Shown in pieces: positions 1 through 8,519 of a stretch of DNA of 32,928 bases. Every line of letters starts with the position of its first letter. The first letter of the stretch is position 1. The translations under genes were made by a program, and so were the position numbers. Under the pieces are notes generated by a model, which was given only the letters and a program-made list of their open reading frames with translations, was not told the origin of the DNA and did not search any database. The stretch spans positions 1-32,928 of the forward strand of contig JAHDBR010000024.1 of NCBI GenBank assembly GCA_020630295.1, in the 5' to 3' direction. This DNA is from Sphingomonadaceae bacterium (GTDB taxonomy: Bacteria > Pseudomonadota > Alphaproteobacteria > Sphingomonadales > Sphingomonadaceae).

Positions 1-834
1 GTGATGGCGGCGATAGAGCAGGGCGGCACTATCGCGCTGGCCAATAAGGAGGCGCTGGTCTCTGCGGGCGATGTGATGACCGCTGCGGTGGCGAAGCACG
101 GCGCAACTTTGCTGCCGGTGGATTCCGAACATAATGCGATTTTCCAATGCCTTCAGGGCAATGATATTGACGAGGTCCGCTGGATTACGTTGACTGCCAG
201 CGGCGGTCCGTTCCGCGAATGGACGCAGGCCCAGCTCGAAGCCGCCACGCCTAAGCAAGCTGTGGCGCATCCCAATTGGGACATGGGCGCGAAGATCAGC
301 GTCGATTCGGCAACGATGATGAATAAAGGCCTCGAATTTATCGAGGCGCATCATCTGTTTCCCGTCGGTCTGGACCGGCTGCGGATCGTTGTTCACCCGC
401 AAAGCGTGATCCATTCGATGGTCGAATATCGCGACGGATCGACGCTGGCGCAGCTTGGGCCGTCCGATATGAAAGTGCCAATCGCATCGTGTCTCGCTTG
501 GCCAAAGCGTATGGAAACCGGCTGCGAGCCGCTGGATTTGCCAAAGATCGGGCAATTATCTTTCTTTGAACCGGATGAGGCGCGCTTCCCTGCAACACGG
601 CTGGCGCGCGAGGCGGTTCATGCGGGCGGAGCGGCGCCCGCTACGCTCAATGCTGCGAACGAAGTGGCGGTTGCTGCCTTTCTGAATGGTCAGATTGGGT
701 TCACCCGTATCGCCGCAATAGTGGCAGAAACCCTGAACCGCGATATACAGGCTGCTCCGGCAACTCTTGAAGAGGTGCTGACTGTAGATGCAGAGGCCCG
801 CAAACGGGCTGAAATGATTTTGGAGACTGCCTGA
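1..834 (+). CDS. dxr: 1-deoxy-D-xylulose 5-phosphate reductoisomerase, C-terminal part (5' end outside window)
   Basis: This enzyme converts DXP to 2-C-methyl-D-erythritol 4-phosphate with NADPH, the committed step of the cytosolic MEP isoprenoid pathway. The reading frame is open from base 1 to a TGA at 832-834, so about 277 residues remain of a protein usually near 390; the NADPH-binding Rossmann part lies mostly upstream of the window. Visible family signatures are the NKEALVSAG segment (about residues 16-24), the PVDSEHNAIFQCL segment, the TASGGPFR loop, and the metal/substrate stretch with NWDMGAKISVDSATMMNKGLE. The C-terminal helical domain with LNAANEVAV is intact. The gene is followed after one base by rseP, a neighbour pair common in proteobacteria, where dxr sits in the envelope and isoprenoid cluster. 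Identification is firm; the initial GTG/ATG codons at base 1 are not the real start. Confidence 0.96.
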   Translation: MMAAIEQGGTIALANKEALVSAGDVMTAAVAKHGATLLPVDSEHNAIFQCLQGNDIDEVRWITLTASGGPFREWTQAQLEAATPKQAVAHPNWDMGAKISVDSATMMNKGLEFIEAHHLFPVGLDRLRIVVHPQSVIHSMVEYRDGSTLAQLGPSDMKVPIASCLAWPKRMETGCEPLDLPKIGQLSFFEPDEARFPATRLAREAVHAGGAAPATLNAANEVAVAAFLNGQIGFTRIAAIVAETLNRDIQAAPATLEEVLTVDAEARKRAEMILETA

Positions 835-835
835 A

Positions 836-1957
836 TTGTTTGATTCAGTACCATTTTGGATGTGGCCTGTCGGCTTTCTGCTCGTGCTCGGGCCGCTTGT
901 GACAATTCACGAGCTTGGCCACTATCTGGTCGGGCGCTGGTTCGGCGTGAAGGCGGAAGCATTCTCGGTCGGTTTCGGCAAAGAGCTGTTCGGGCGGACT
1001 GACAAGCATGGCACGCGGTGGAAGCTGTCTGCATTGCCGCTGGGAGGATATGTCCAGTTCAAAGGCGATATGAACCCCGCCAGCATACCCGATGCTGAAG
1101 CGATCCAGAACATCTCCCCCGAAGAGCGCGATGATGGTAACTTCCACCATGCCGCATTGTGGAAACGCGCGCTGATTGTTGCTGCGGGTCCGGCCACGAA
1201 TTTCTTGGTGGCGGTGCTGATATTTGCGGCATTTGCGCTCAGTTTCGGCAAGCCAGTGACAGAGCCTATTATCACCGCCTTCGCCGAACAGTCAGCCGGG
1301 CGGGATGCTGGACTGGAAATCGGTGACCGCATCGTGTCGCTGAATGGCGAGCCGGTCGAAGATTTTGGAGAGATCGTTCAGGAAGTGATCCCATATCCGG
1401 GGCGTGAATTGACCTTTGAGATCGAACGAAACGGGTCGGTGCAGGAAGTGCCCGTCACTGCGGCAAGCTTGCTGCAACAGGACCGGTTCGGCAATGAATC
1501 GCGTATCGGCCTGATCGGCGTCATGTCGGATAAGCGCGTATTTCAGCCGGTGGGTGTATTTGAATCCATCGGTTACGCGTCGGGTGAATGCGTCCGGATC
1601 ATGCAGATGATGATTACCGGTATCAAACAAATCATTACCGGTCAGCGTTCGGTGCAGGAATTGGGCGGCCCTATAAAAATTGCCAAGTTTTCTGGCGAAA
1701 GGCTCTCCCTCGGTCCGTTGCCGTTTATTGAGTTTGTCGCGCTGATTTCAATTAACTTGGCATTCATTAACCTGCTGCCAATCCCGGCCTTGGACGGTGG
1801 GCATCTGGCATTTTACGCCGCTGAGGCCGTTCGCCGCAAACCTGTCGGGGCCAAGGGCACCGAATGGGCATACCGCACAGGTGTCGCGCTGGTCTTGGCG
1901 CTGATGATATTTGTGACGGTAAATGACGTAATTTCTCTCCCCATTTTCGGGGGATAG
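836..1957 (+). CDS. rseP: RIP-type site-2 zinc metalloprotease RseP
   Basis: Inner-membrane protease that cuts substrates within the membrane, classically the anti-sigma factor RseA after DegS cleavage, and also signal-peptide remnants. The protein has 373 residues. The zinc site HELGH is at residues 25-29 in the first membrane helix. One PDZ domain lies at about 140-200, including the GLEIGDRI core. The second conserved membrane motif, NLLPIPALDGGH, lies near residue 320. E. coli RseP is near 450 residues with two PDZ domains; here I can see only one. The start is a TTG at 836, one base after the dxr stop, with GGAG at 822-825 as a possible ribosome site. An ATG at residue 9 is the alternative, but it would shorten the first membrane helix. 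The gene is probably cotranscribed with dxr. RseA-type substrates are not in the window, so the signalling role is inferred from the family. Confidence 0.95.
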   Translation: MFDSVPFWMWPVGFLLVLGPLVTIHELGHYLVGRWFGVKAEAFSVGFGKELFGRTDKHGTRWKLSALPLGGYVQFKGDMNPASIPDAEAIQNISPEERDDGNFHHAALWKRALIVAAGPATNFLVAVLIFAAFALSFGKPVTEPIITAFAEQSAGRDAGLEIGDRIVSLNGEPVEDFGEIVQEVIPYPGRELTFEIERNGSVQEVPVTAASLLQQDRFGNESRIGLIGVMSDKRVFQPVGVFESIGYASGECVRIMQMMITGIKQIITGQRSVQELGGPIKIAKFSGERLSLGPLPFIEFVALISINLAFINLLPIPALDGGHLAFYAAEAVRRKPVGAKGTEWAYRTGVALVLALMIFVTVNDVISLPIFGG

Positions 1958-2096
1958 GATCCGAGAGAAGATATCGCTTGGGGGAGTGGTATCTTACACC
2001 GCTTGATCGGGGGCACTGCATCGGGCAGAGGGCGGCATATGCCGGTTTCAGTCGATGTTCCGGCGGTGATGAACTGAATTTTTATACGGGAAAACC

Positions 2097-4796
2097 GTGT
2101 TGATGATTGGACAAAAAATGCGCGGCGACAATTGTACTACTCATGGTCGCCGCTTGGCGCTGGCTTTGCTAGGCGGAACCATCCTTGGCGGAATGCCCGC
2201 AATAGCTGCGGCTCAGGATGCCGGTGATGCGGACCCGGATGCGCCGGCAGTAGTGGCGCAGCCGCAATCACAAATCATTCGCTCCATCGCAATTACGGGC
2301 GCGGAACGGTTAGAGCCGACTACGATCATCAGCTATATTTCGCTGCGCGCGGGTCAGCCATATTCCCAGGCGGCCGCCGATGAAGCGATTAAAGAGCTTT
2401 ATGCGACCGAGCTGTTCTCTAACGCGACATTGCGCAATGATGGCGGCAATGTGATCATTGACGTTACCGAGAACCCGGTGATTAACCGGATCATTCTTGA
2501 AGGTAACAAACGGATCAAGAACGATAAGATTGTTCCCGAGATTAAACTTGCGCCGCGGCAGATTTTTACGCGCTCCAAAGTGCGCGCTGATACGGCCCGT
2601 ATCATTGAGCTGTATAAACGGCAGGGCCGGTTCGCAGCGACTGTTGAGCCGAAGATTGTCCAGCTGAGCCAGAACCGCGTCGATGTGGTGTACGAGATCA
2701 GTGAAGGGCCCAAATCCAAAGTCCGCCAGATCAACATCATCGGCAATGAAGTGTTTTCCGACGGCGCTTTGCGCGGGGAAATGGTTACCAAGCAATCGCG
2801 CTTCACCACCTTTTTCAGCTCCAACACCAGCTACGATCCTGACCGGTTGGCGTTTGACCAGCAAAAGCTTCGCCAGTTCTATCTGACAGAGGGGTACGCA
2901 GATTTCCGCGTGGTATCGGCGGTGGCCGAACTGACGCCTGACAAGAAAGACTTCATCATCACTTATGTGGTGGAAGAGGGTGAGCGGTATAAGTTCGGCG
3001 ATGTATCGGTCGACAGTAAAATCCGCGACTTTGACAGCGACCGGATGACATCGAACCTGCCCATGAAATCGGGCGATTGGTACAATGCGAAAGCGGTTGA
3101 AGATACGGTCGAGCAACTCACCGAGCTGGCCGGTACATTCGGTTACGCCTTTGCCGATGTTCGCCCCAACTTCACGCGGAGCAAGGAAGACCTCACGATG
3201 GAGGTCGCCTATATCATTAACGAGGCGCCGCGCGTTTATGTTGAGCGTATTGACGTAAACGGAAATACGCTGACGCAGGATAAAGTTCTGCGCCGTGAAT
3301 TCCGGCTGTCGGAAGGCGACGCGTTTAACTCGATTGGTGTGAAACGTTCGACCAACCGTATTAAGTCGCTCGGCTTCTTCCAGGAAAACTTCGAGATTGA
3401 GCAAAAGCCGGGCAGCCAGCCCGACCGGATCGTGCTCGAAGCGAATGTCGAGGAGCAGCCTACGGGTGAACTCCAGCTATCGGCTGGTTTCTCGTCGCTC
3501 GAAAGTTTCATTCTGTCGGGTTCGATCCGCCAGAGAAACTTCCGCGGGCGCGGCCAGACACTGGGCGCCAGTGTCAACTATTCGCGCTTCTCGCGATCGG
3601 CCAATATCAGCTTTACCGAACCGTATCTGTTTGACCGGAACATTTCGGCAGGAATTGACATTTATCGCCGCGATTTCAGCAATTTCGGCTTTTCCACTGC
3701 AAACCGTAACCAGACATATGAGCAGGCAACGACTGGCTTGTCTGCCCGCGTAGGCGTTCCGCTGAGCGAATATATGTCGCTGGTTGGCAGCTACACGCTG
3801 AACTACGACGATGTGTCGCTCGGTTCCGACTTCTTCACTACGGATGCAAATGGAAACCAGGTTTGCGACGTCATCCAGTCAGGCCGTTTCTTGTGTGATG
3901 CGATCGGTAAGCGGACAAGCTCGATCTTGGGCGCGACCTTGGCATTCGACAATCTGGATAGCCGGTTCCGTCCGACACGTGGCAGCTCCGTATCTTTCTC
4001 GACCGAATTCGCCGGTCTTGGAGGCGATGTAAGGTATCTTCGTTTCCGCGGTAAGGCGGCGAAGTACTGGAACGTCTTTAACGGCTTTATCTTCTCGCTG
4101 ACGGCAGAGGGCGGCGTGATTAACGGTTTCGAAGATCGCGGCGCCGGTATTGATGATGTGCGTCTGACCGACCGTTTCTTCCTGGGTGAACCGCAAATTC
4201 GCGGCTTTGATATTCGCGGTGTTGGTCCGCGTGTTCTGCGCCAGCAAATTATCGCCGATCCCGAGAGCCCCGATCCAAACAACCCGCTGCCACTGGTGAT
4301 TACCGAACGCGACCAGTTGCTGCGCGATGACGCGATTGGCGGCAATGCCTATTATCTGGGCCGCGCCGAGCTGGAAATTCCGCTAGGTTCAGGTGCGCGT
4401 GAGCTTGGCTTGCGCCCGTCAATATTCATGGATGTTGGTGCATTGTTCAATGTGACGACGCCGATACTGCAGCAGAGCCCGTTCCCGAACGGTCTGGTTG
4501 AGCAGCTGCGTGACGGAGACGGCAATCTTCTGTTCATAGACCCTGATACAGGAGGGGCCACCACGGATACGGTCGACGATATGGGTAATCCGCTCGACCC
4601 GGCCAACTTCCAGCGCGCGACACCTTTTCAAGAGGTCTTCCTCGGAAATACCGCGTCGCCGCGCGTGACAGTCGGGATCGGGGTTAACTGGAATTCCCCA
4701 TTTGGACCGTTCCGTATCGATTTCGCCCACGCGCTTCTTAAAGAAGAGGGCGATGACATCAAAAAATTCTCGTTCAATGTAGGAACACAATTCTAA
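2097..4796 (+). CDS. bamA: Outer membrane protein assembly factor BamA
   Basis: BamA is the central Omp85 barrel of the BAM complex, which folds and inserts outer-membrane proteins. The protein has 899 residues from the GTG at 2097. A signal peptide ends near the AIAAAQ stretch at about residue 40. Several POTRA repeats follow (about 60-430), with typical segments such as ITGAERL, EGNKRIK and VNGNTLTQDKVLRREF. The barrel fills the C-terminal half, with the L6 motif IRGFDIRG near residue 702 and the final Phe of the beta signal (VGTQF). Two cysteines at 590 and 600 lie in a predicted loop and could form a disulfide. The start is uncertain: GGGA at 2088-2091 fits the GTG at 2097, while the ATGs at 2103 and 2118 are in frame and would also leave a signal peptide. 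The stop overlaps the skp-like start by one base, so the pair is translationally coupled. Confidence 0.97.
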   Translation: MLMIGQKMRGDNCTTHGRRLALALLGGTILGGMPAIAAAQDAGDADPDAPAVVAQPQSQIIRSIAITGAERLEPTTIISYISLRAGQPYSQAAADEAIKELYATELFSNATLRNDGGNVIIDVTENPVINRIILEGNKRIKNDKIVPEIKLAPRQIFTRSKVRADTARIIELYKRQGRFAATVEPKIVQLSQNRVDVVYEISEGPKSKVRQINIIGNEVFSDGALRGEMVTKQSRFTTFFSSNTSYDPDRLAFDQQKLRQFYLTEGYADFRVVSAVAELTPDKKDFIITYVVEEGERYKFGDVSVDSKIRDFDSDRMTSNLPMKSGDWYNAKAVEDTVEQLTELAGTFGYAFADVRPNFTRSKEDLTMEVAYIINEAPRVYVERIDVNGNTLTQDKVLRREFRLSEGDAFNSIGVKRSTNRIKSLGFFQENFEIEQKPGSQPDRIVLEANVEEQPTGELQLSAGFSSLESFILSGSIRQRNFRGRGQTLGASVNYSRFSRSANISFTEPYLFDRNISAGIDIYRRDFSNFGFSTANRNQTYEQATTGLSARVGVPLSEYMSLVGSYTLNYDDVSLGSDFFTTDANGNQVCDVIQSGRFLCDAIGKRTSSILGATLAFDNLDSRFRPTRGSSVSFSTEFAGLGGDVRYLRFRGKAAKYWNVFNGFIFSLTAEGGVINGFEDRGAGIDDVRLTDRFFLGEPQIRGFDIRGVGPRVLRQQIIADPESPDPNNPLPLVITERDQLLRDDAIGGNAYYLGRAELEIPLGSGARELGLRPSIFMDVGALFNVTTPILQQSPFPNGLVEQLRDGDGNLLFIDPDTGGATTDTVDDMGNPLDPANFQRATPFQEVFLGNTASPRVTVGIGVNWNSPFGPFRIDFAHALLKEEGDDIKKFSFNVGTQF

Positions 4797-5482
4797 TGAA
4801 AAACTTCTCTAAACTCGCTCTGGCTTCTGGTGCGGCTCTTGCTAGTGCAATGATTGCTACGCCGGCTGCCGCGCAGGTCAATGGCATCGCGACAAGCAGC
4901 CCTGAGGCCGTAATCGTTCAGGCGACTGCCCGCGGTACTGCATATACGCAAATCAACACGCAATATGCCGCGCAGCTCCAGCAGGTTCAGACCATCAACA
5001 CTGAAATCAACTCCTTGCGCGCGACGCTGGACACTAACAGTGACCAGCAATTGAGCCAGGCAGAAGTCGATGCGAACCCTGGTGTGATCCAGCAGGTCCA
5101 GCAGAAGCAACAGCAAGCCGATACAATTCTCCAACCTGTGCGTATTGCCCAGGCCTATGTGATTGAACAGCTTGCAAACCGCTATGAAGCCGCTCGTGAT
5201 CAGGTCATGGCGCAGAAGGGCGTGCAAATGCTGCTCACTCCTGAGGCGATCCAGTTTGCACCGGGTACTGTAAATATCACGACTGACATTCTGGCAGCGT
5301 TCAATCAGCAGACACCTACCGTCAGTGCGGTGCCGCCAGCAGGCTATCAGCCAAGCCAGGAAACAATCGCCAACTATCAGCAAATTCAGCAGGTAATCGG
5401 CGCATTGGTCCAGCGGGCAGCTATCCAGCAAGCGCAGCAGCAACAAGCCGCACCAGCGCCGCAGCAGCCAGCTGGCCGTTAA
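4796..5482 (+). CDS. Skp/OmpH-family periplasmic protein
   Basis: A 228-residue secreted protein placed where skp sits in proteobacteria, directly after bamA with a one-base overlap (TAATG). The signal peptide is residues 1-27, with cleavage likely after ATPAAA-Q. The mature part is rich in Gln and Ala and looks helical from about 38 to 180, as expected for the coiled-coil arms of Skp, which holds unfolded outer-membrane proteins in the periplasm. The tail (about 205-228) is a low-complexity Q/A/P segment. It is longer than E. coli Skp (about 161 residues), and direct similarity is weak, so the chaperone role rests partly on gene order. Residues 79-90 read [12 protein letters not shown], which matches the spacing of a calcium-binding EF-hand loop; ordinary Skp does not have one. 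The symbol is left blank because of these differences. Confidence 0.8.
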   Translation: MKNFSKLALASGAALASAMIATPAAAQVNGIATSSPEAVIVQATARGTAYTQINTQYAAQLQQVQTINTEINSLRATLDTNSDQQLSQAEVDANPGVIQQVQQKQQQADTILQPVRIAQAYVIEQLANRYEAARDQVMAQKGVQMLLTPEAIQFAPGTVNITTDILAAFNQQTPTVSAVPPAGYQPSQETIANYQQIQQVIGALVQRAAIQQAQQQQAAPAPQQPAGR

Positions 5483-5504
5483 TAGCAACCTTGGGGGCAG
5501 GGTC

Positions 5505-5975
5505 ATGAGCGACGAAACTGGCGAAGTTTTTGCCTACGATATTCAGAAGGTGCTCAAGGCGCTGCCTCACCGCTACCCGCTATTGCTGGTCGATAAGGTC
5601 AAATCGCTTGATCTGGGGGAGAAGATCCACGCAGTGAAGGCGGTGACCTTTAACGAGGAATTTTTCCAAGGCCATTTCCCTGGCGCCCCGATCATGCCGG
5701 GCGTGCTTCAGATCGAAGCGATGGCTCAAGCAGCTGCAATTCTTGGTATCGAAACGCTGGAGCTGGCGGGCACGGGCAAATTGGTGTTCTTTATGGGCAT
5801 CGATAATGCGAAGTTCCGCTCGCCCGTAACGCCGGGCTGCCTGCTCGATCTGGAAGTCGAGTTTCTGCAAAAGCGCAGCCGTGTCTACAAGTTTAAAGGC
5901 CGCGCCAGCGTGGAAGGCAAAACAACCAGCGAATGCGAGTTCACTGCAATGATTGCCGATCCGCCCAAGGCATAG
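5505..5975 (+). CDS. fabZ: 3-hydroxyacyl-[acyl-carrier-protein] dehydratase FabZ
   Basis: FabZ removes water from beta-hydroxyacyl-ACP to form trans-2-enoyl-ACP in cytosolic type II fatty acid synthesis. The 156-residue length is normal. The [13 protein letters not shown] segment (about residues 15-27) and the hot-dog active-site motif [20 protein letters not shown] (His and downstream Glu catalytic) are intact. The ATG at 5505 follows a purine-rich stretch (GGGGGCAGGG) and lies 22 bases after the skp-like stop, so it is probably in the same transcript. In E. coli, lpxD lies between skp and fabZ; here it is absent and must be elsewhere or not needed at this locus. A GC-rich hairpin follows the gene. 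Confidence 0.97.
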   Translation: MSDETGEVFAYDIQKVLKALPHRYPLLLVDKVKSLDLGEKIHAVKAVTFNEEFFQGHFPGAPIMPGVLQIEAMAQAAAILGIETLELAGTGKLVFFMGIDNAKFRSPVTPGCLLDLEVEFLQKRSRVYKFKGRASVEGKTTSECEFTAMIADPPKA

Positions 5976-5998
5976 GCTACAAACGCTTGCCAAATCAC

Positions 5999-6021
5999 GC
6001 GGCGCACCCTATTGGCGCCGC
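5999..6021 (+). terminator. Hairpin after fabZ, possible weak terminator or rpmE leader structure
   Basis: GCGGCGC at 5999-6005 pairs perfectly with GCGCCGC at 6015-6021 around a nine-base loop. The following bases (TTCTCATTTC) are only moderately T-rich, so termination may be partial. The hairpin lies between fabZ and rpmE and could separate the envelope operon from rpmE or belong to the L31 leader. Confidence 0.4.
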
Positions 6022-6079
6022 TTCTCATTTCAATTGCAGCTCCGGTCGGAACCGAAGCGATTGCACAAAGGATACTGCC

Positions 6080-6304
6080 ATGAAGGCTGAAGGACACCCA
6101 GACTATCACATGATCACGGTCAAAATGACCGATGGTACCGAATTCCAAACGCGCTCCACCTGGGGCAGCGAAGGCGATACTCTCGCTCTGGAAATTGATC
6201 CGACAAGCCACCCTGCGTGGACCGGCGGTAAGCAGCAGCTGCAAGAAGGTGGCCGCGTTGCGCAATTCAACAAGCGCTTTGGTGGGCTCAGCCTCAAGAA
6301 GTAA
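6080..6304 (+). CDS. rpmE: 50S ribosomal protein L31
   Basis: A component of the large ribosomal subunit that bridges to the small subunit near the central protuberance. The ATG at 6080 gives 74 residues and is preceded by AAAGGA at 6067-6072 with good spacing; an in-frame upstream extension to 5933 has no support and runs over the fabZ end. Visible family segments are KAEGHPDYH at the start, [18 protein letters not shown] in the middle, and the C-terminal [13 protein letters not shown]. The zinc-binding cysteines of the C+ type are absent, so this is the C-minus form usual in this group. The gene stands alone, with a hairpin before it and a strong terminator after it. Confidence 0.96.
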   Translation: MKAEGHPDYHMITVKMTDGTEFQTRSTWGSEGDTLALEIDPTSHPAWTGGKQQLQEGGRVAQFNKRFGGLSLKK

Positions 6305-6329
6305 GCCTCGCTTCTTTCGAATTAGAGAA

Positions 6330-6356
6330 GGGCGGCCCTGCGGGACCGCCCTTTTT
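6330..6356 (+). terminator. Rho-independent terminator of rpmE
   Basis: GGGCGGCCC at 6330-6338 pairs with GGGACCGCCC at 6342-6351 in a nine-pair stem with one mismatch, closed by a four-base TGCG loop and followed by TTTTT at 6352-6356. This is a textbook intrinsic terminator, 26 bases after the rpmE stop. It also lies just past the 3' end of the convergent oxygenase gene. Confidence 0.9.
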
Positions 6357-6391
6357 CGTTCGACTATCGGTGGCGCTGAATACCTTACACG

Positions 6392-7024
6392 CTACCCCCA
6401 CTCTTTCTCGCGGTACCATTTGGTCAGCACATATTTCAGTCCCTTGCGCACTTTCATCCCGTGATGAAGCGAAACGGGGTTCACGCTTCCATCGGTGCGC
6501 CGGTTGTTCCAGCATAACAACTTGCCCGCTTCGGGCTGGAATGTTTTCTTGAGTGCCTTGAACCGCGTTCCGCCGCCTTCAAACCCTTCATTCAAGTAGA
6601 TCATGAAAGTCCATGTGCGCTGGCCCGCAACGGAGCAATATCGGTGAAAATCCGCACCGTCTGGTGCGAAATAATCGGTATGCGCCTTGAATTCTTGCCC
6701 CACATCGTAGCGTTGGCCCTGCAGAGGTTCACCATATTTCGGATCTATTCCGGAAACATCCGCCAACAGGCGTTCCATTTCGATGACCGGTAAAGCAGCG
6801 CGGCGCAGGTCACAGGTTTCGCTGGTGCGGAAATACTGGTCGCCATTATCATCTGCGATTGTAGACGGACGCCGTTCTGCCTCAATCATTTCGATCAGTT
6901 GATTGCACAATGCCGGAGGGGCGAAACCGCGAAGCTGGAATATTTCTATTTTTGGCGTTGGCAGGCGCAATATGCCGCTGTGGTTCAGCAAGCGCTGCGT
7001 TGAAGATTCGCCTCCCCCTGTCAT
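6392..7024 (-). CDS. Prolyl 4-hydroxylase-like 2-oxoglutarate/Fe(II) oxygenase
   Basis: A 210-residue cytosolic enzyme of the P4H alpha-subunit family, which hydroxylates a protein or small-molecule side chain using O2, 2-oxoglutarate and Fe(II). The double-stranded beta-helix core carries the iron ligands HTD (H115, D117) and a distal His at 187 in SLHHGMKV, with K197 in GLKYVLTKW placed to bind the 2-oxoglutarate carboxylate. The segments RTSETCDL and GQRYDVGQEFKAH are typical of bacterial P4H homologues. The natural substrate cannot be told from sequence. The gene stands alone on the minus strand, convergent with rpmE, with an AT-rich stretch upstream (about 7085-7130) that probably holds its promoter. 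The start is the ATG at 7022-7024; no strong ribosome site decides it. Confidence 0.88.
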   Translation of the reverse strand: MTGGGESSTQRLLNHSGILRLPTPKIEIFQLRGFAPPALCNQLIEMIEAERRPSTIADDNGDQYFRTSETCDLRRAALPVIEMERLLADVSGIDPKYGEPLQGQRYDVGQEFKAHTDYFAPDGADFHRYCSVAGQRTWTFMIYLNEGFEGGGTRFKALKKTFQPEAGKLLCWNNRRTDGSVNPVSLHHGMKVRKGLKYVLTKWYREKEWG

Positions 7025-7158
7025 GCGGCGGAGTGTGGCTTGTCAAACACCGCGAGGCAAGCCGCGAAAGAATCTTGCGTGCCAAGCCAAAAATAGCAGT
7101 TTTCACTTCCCAAAATAAAAAACCTATGTAATTGGCTCGCTCCCACGTCAGAAGCGGC

Positions 7159-7186
7159 TTGACCGCTCGGCGTGTAGCCTTAACAG
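7159..7186 (+). promoter_or_regulatory. Possible promoter of tRNA-His
   Basis: TTGACC at 7159-7164 resembles a -35 box. After a 16-base spacer, TAACAG at 7181-7186 is a weak -10 candidate, about 42 bases before the tRNA. The rest of the 7025-7227 gap holds an AT-rich segment at 7085-7130 and no visible gene. Confidence 0.3.
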
Positions 7187-7227
7187 GCCTGCGCAGCGCG
7201 GCATTTTCGAATGCGGGCTGGATATGT

Positions 7228-7305
7228 GGCGACCGTAGCTCAGTTGGTTAGAGCGCCGGTTTGTGGTACCGGAGGTCGGGGATTCGAGCTCCCTCGGTCG
7301 CCCCA
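7228..7305 (+). tRNA. tRNA-His (anticodon GTG)
   Basis: A full cloverleaf can be drawn. Acceptor GCGACCG (7229-7235) pairs with CGGTCGC (7295-7301). The D arm starts GCTCAGTTGG. The anticodon stem CCGGT/ACCGG encloses TTGTGGT, with GTG at 7263-7265. The T arm contains GATTCGA. The 3' CCA is encoded at 7303-7305. The base before the acceptor stem is G (7228), facing C at 7302, matching the extra G at position -1 that histidyl-tRNA synthetase needs. No integrase or repeated tRNA 3' end is nearby. Confidence 0.97.
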
Positions 7306-7383
7306 CTATCCTCCATTCTTGTCGCCTAAGCAGTGCATGGCAATTCATGCGCCGAGTTGACCCCTATTGGCGGGATATACGCA

Positions 7384-8448
7384 ATGACGGCCTTCTGGAC
7401 AGAACCGGATTTTGACGATCACGAACAGGTGCAGCTGGTGCACGATCGCGCCTCTGGCCTGACTGCAATTATTGCGCTTCATTCAACCCATCTCGGGCCC
7501 GGTGCGGGCGGCACACGGTTTTGGCACTATCCCGAACCCAAAGACGCAATCCGTGATGCGCTGCGCCTCAGCCGCGGGATGAGCTATAAAAACGCCATGG
7601 CCGGTCTGCCGATGGGCGGCGGCAAGGCGGTTATTCTCGCTGGAAAAGACAAGCAGAAAACCCCGGAAATGCTGGCGGCTTTCGGTGATGCGGTGGATTC
7701 ACTCGGCGGCCGTTATGTCACAGCGGAAGATGTGGGCATCAGCGAATCTGACATGGTCGCTGTCGCCAAGCAGACAGAATTTGTATCCGGATTGCCGGTC
7801 TCTGGCGAAGATGCAGCTGGCGGTGATCCCGGACCGTTTACCGCGATGGGGATTTATCACGGCATCAAAGCCGCAGTTCAGCATAAATTGGGTAAGGATA
7901 GCGTCGAGAACGTCCACATAGCCATTCAAGGGATTGGCAGTGTTGGCGGGGGTGTCGCGCGGTTGCTGGCGCATGACGGTGCCAAGCTGACTTTGTCCGA
8001 TATTAACGAGGAACGCGCGAAGGAACTCGCCCGTGAACTTGGCGGAGAATATGCCGCGCCTGACGCCGTGATGAGCGTATCTTGCGATGTGTTCAGCCCG
8101 AACGCGCTGGGTGCCATTCTGGATGATGAGGGGATTGCCCGCCTTGATGCACCGATTGTTGCAGGTGGCGCAAACAATCAGCTGGCGCGTCAAAAACACG
8201 GTAAATTGCTGGCCGATCGCGGTATTCTCTACGCGCCAGATTACGTTATTAACGCCGGCGGCATCATCAGCGTTGCCATGGAATATCTGTGCAAGCGTGA
8301 CGGTGACCCGTGCGATATTAACGAAGTGCGCAAACGCATTGCAAAAATTCCTGGCCGGCTTGAGGAAATTTGGCAAGAAAGTGACAGTTCCGGCGTGTCC
8401 CCTGATGTGGTGGCGGACCGGATGGCACAGAAGCTGATTGGCCGCTGA
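7384..8448 (+). CDS. Glu/Leu/Phe/Val-type amino-acid dehydrogenase
   Basis: An NAD-dependent cytosolic enzyme that oxidatively deaminates a branched or aromatic amino acid to its 2-oxo acid and ammonium. From the ATG at 7384 it has 354 residues, the usual length for leucine and phenylalanine dehydrogenases. The substrate lysine is K69 in RGMSYKNA and the catalytic lysine is K81 in GLPMGGGKAVI. The nucleotide-binding loop GIGSVG is at 183-188. The late segment YAPDYVINAGGIISVAMEY is characteristic. An upstream GTG at 7333 is in frame but would add 17 residues that do not look like the family and lie close to the tRNA; GGCGGG before 7384 is a plausible ribosome site. Whether Leu, Val or Phe is preferred cannot be told from sequence. 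It is transcribed alone, downstream of tRNA-His. Confidence 0.9.
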   Translation: MTAFWTEPDFDDHEQVQLVHDRASGLTAIIALHSTHLGPGAGGTRFWHYPEPKDAIRDALRLSRGMSYKNAMAGLPMGGGKAVILAGKDKQKTPEMLAAFGDAVDSLGGRYVTAEDVGISESDMVAVAKQTEFVSGLPVSGEDAAGGDPGPFTAMGIYHGIKAAVQHKLGKDSVENVHIAIQGIGSVGGGVARLLAHDGAKLTLSDINEERAKELARELGGEYAAPDAVMSVSCDVFSPNALGAILDDEGIARLDAPIVAGGANNQLARQKHGKLLADRGILYAPDYVINAGGIISVAMEYLCKRDGDPCDINEVRKRIAKIPGRLEEIWQESDSSGVSPDVVADRMAQKLIGR

Positions 8449-8519
8449 TCCGCAGCCTTGCGGCGCAGTGTCAGCCCTGTAAAAGCCTGTCTATGAAGGC
8501 TCGCTCCGAACGGTATTGA

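Noticed and set aside
1958-2096. Search for an envelope-stress (RpoE-type) promoter before bamA
   Set aside because: GAACT occurs near 2071, but no matching -10 element follows at the right spacing, so I do not report a promoter.
2310-3404. A 364-codon minus-strand frame opposite bamA
   Set aside because: It lies entirely within the conserved POTRA region of bamA and has no signature of its own.
7228-7330. tRNA-His as a possible integration site
   Set aside because: No integrase, no second copy of the tRNA 3' end and no foreign-looking genes are seen next to it.
8493-8519. Eight-codon frame (MKARSERY) ending directly before the ccmC ATG, possible leader peptide
   Set aside because: No ribosome site precedes it, and there is no run of regulatory codons or downstream attenuator.
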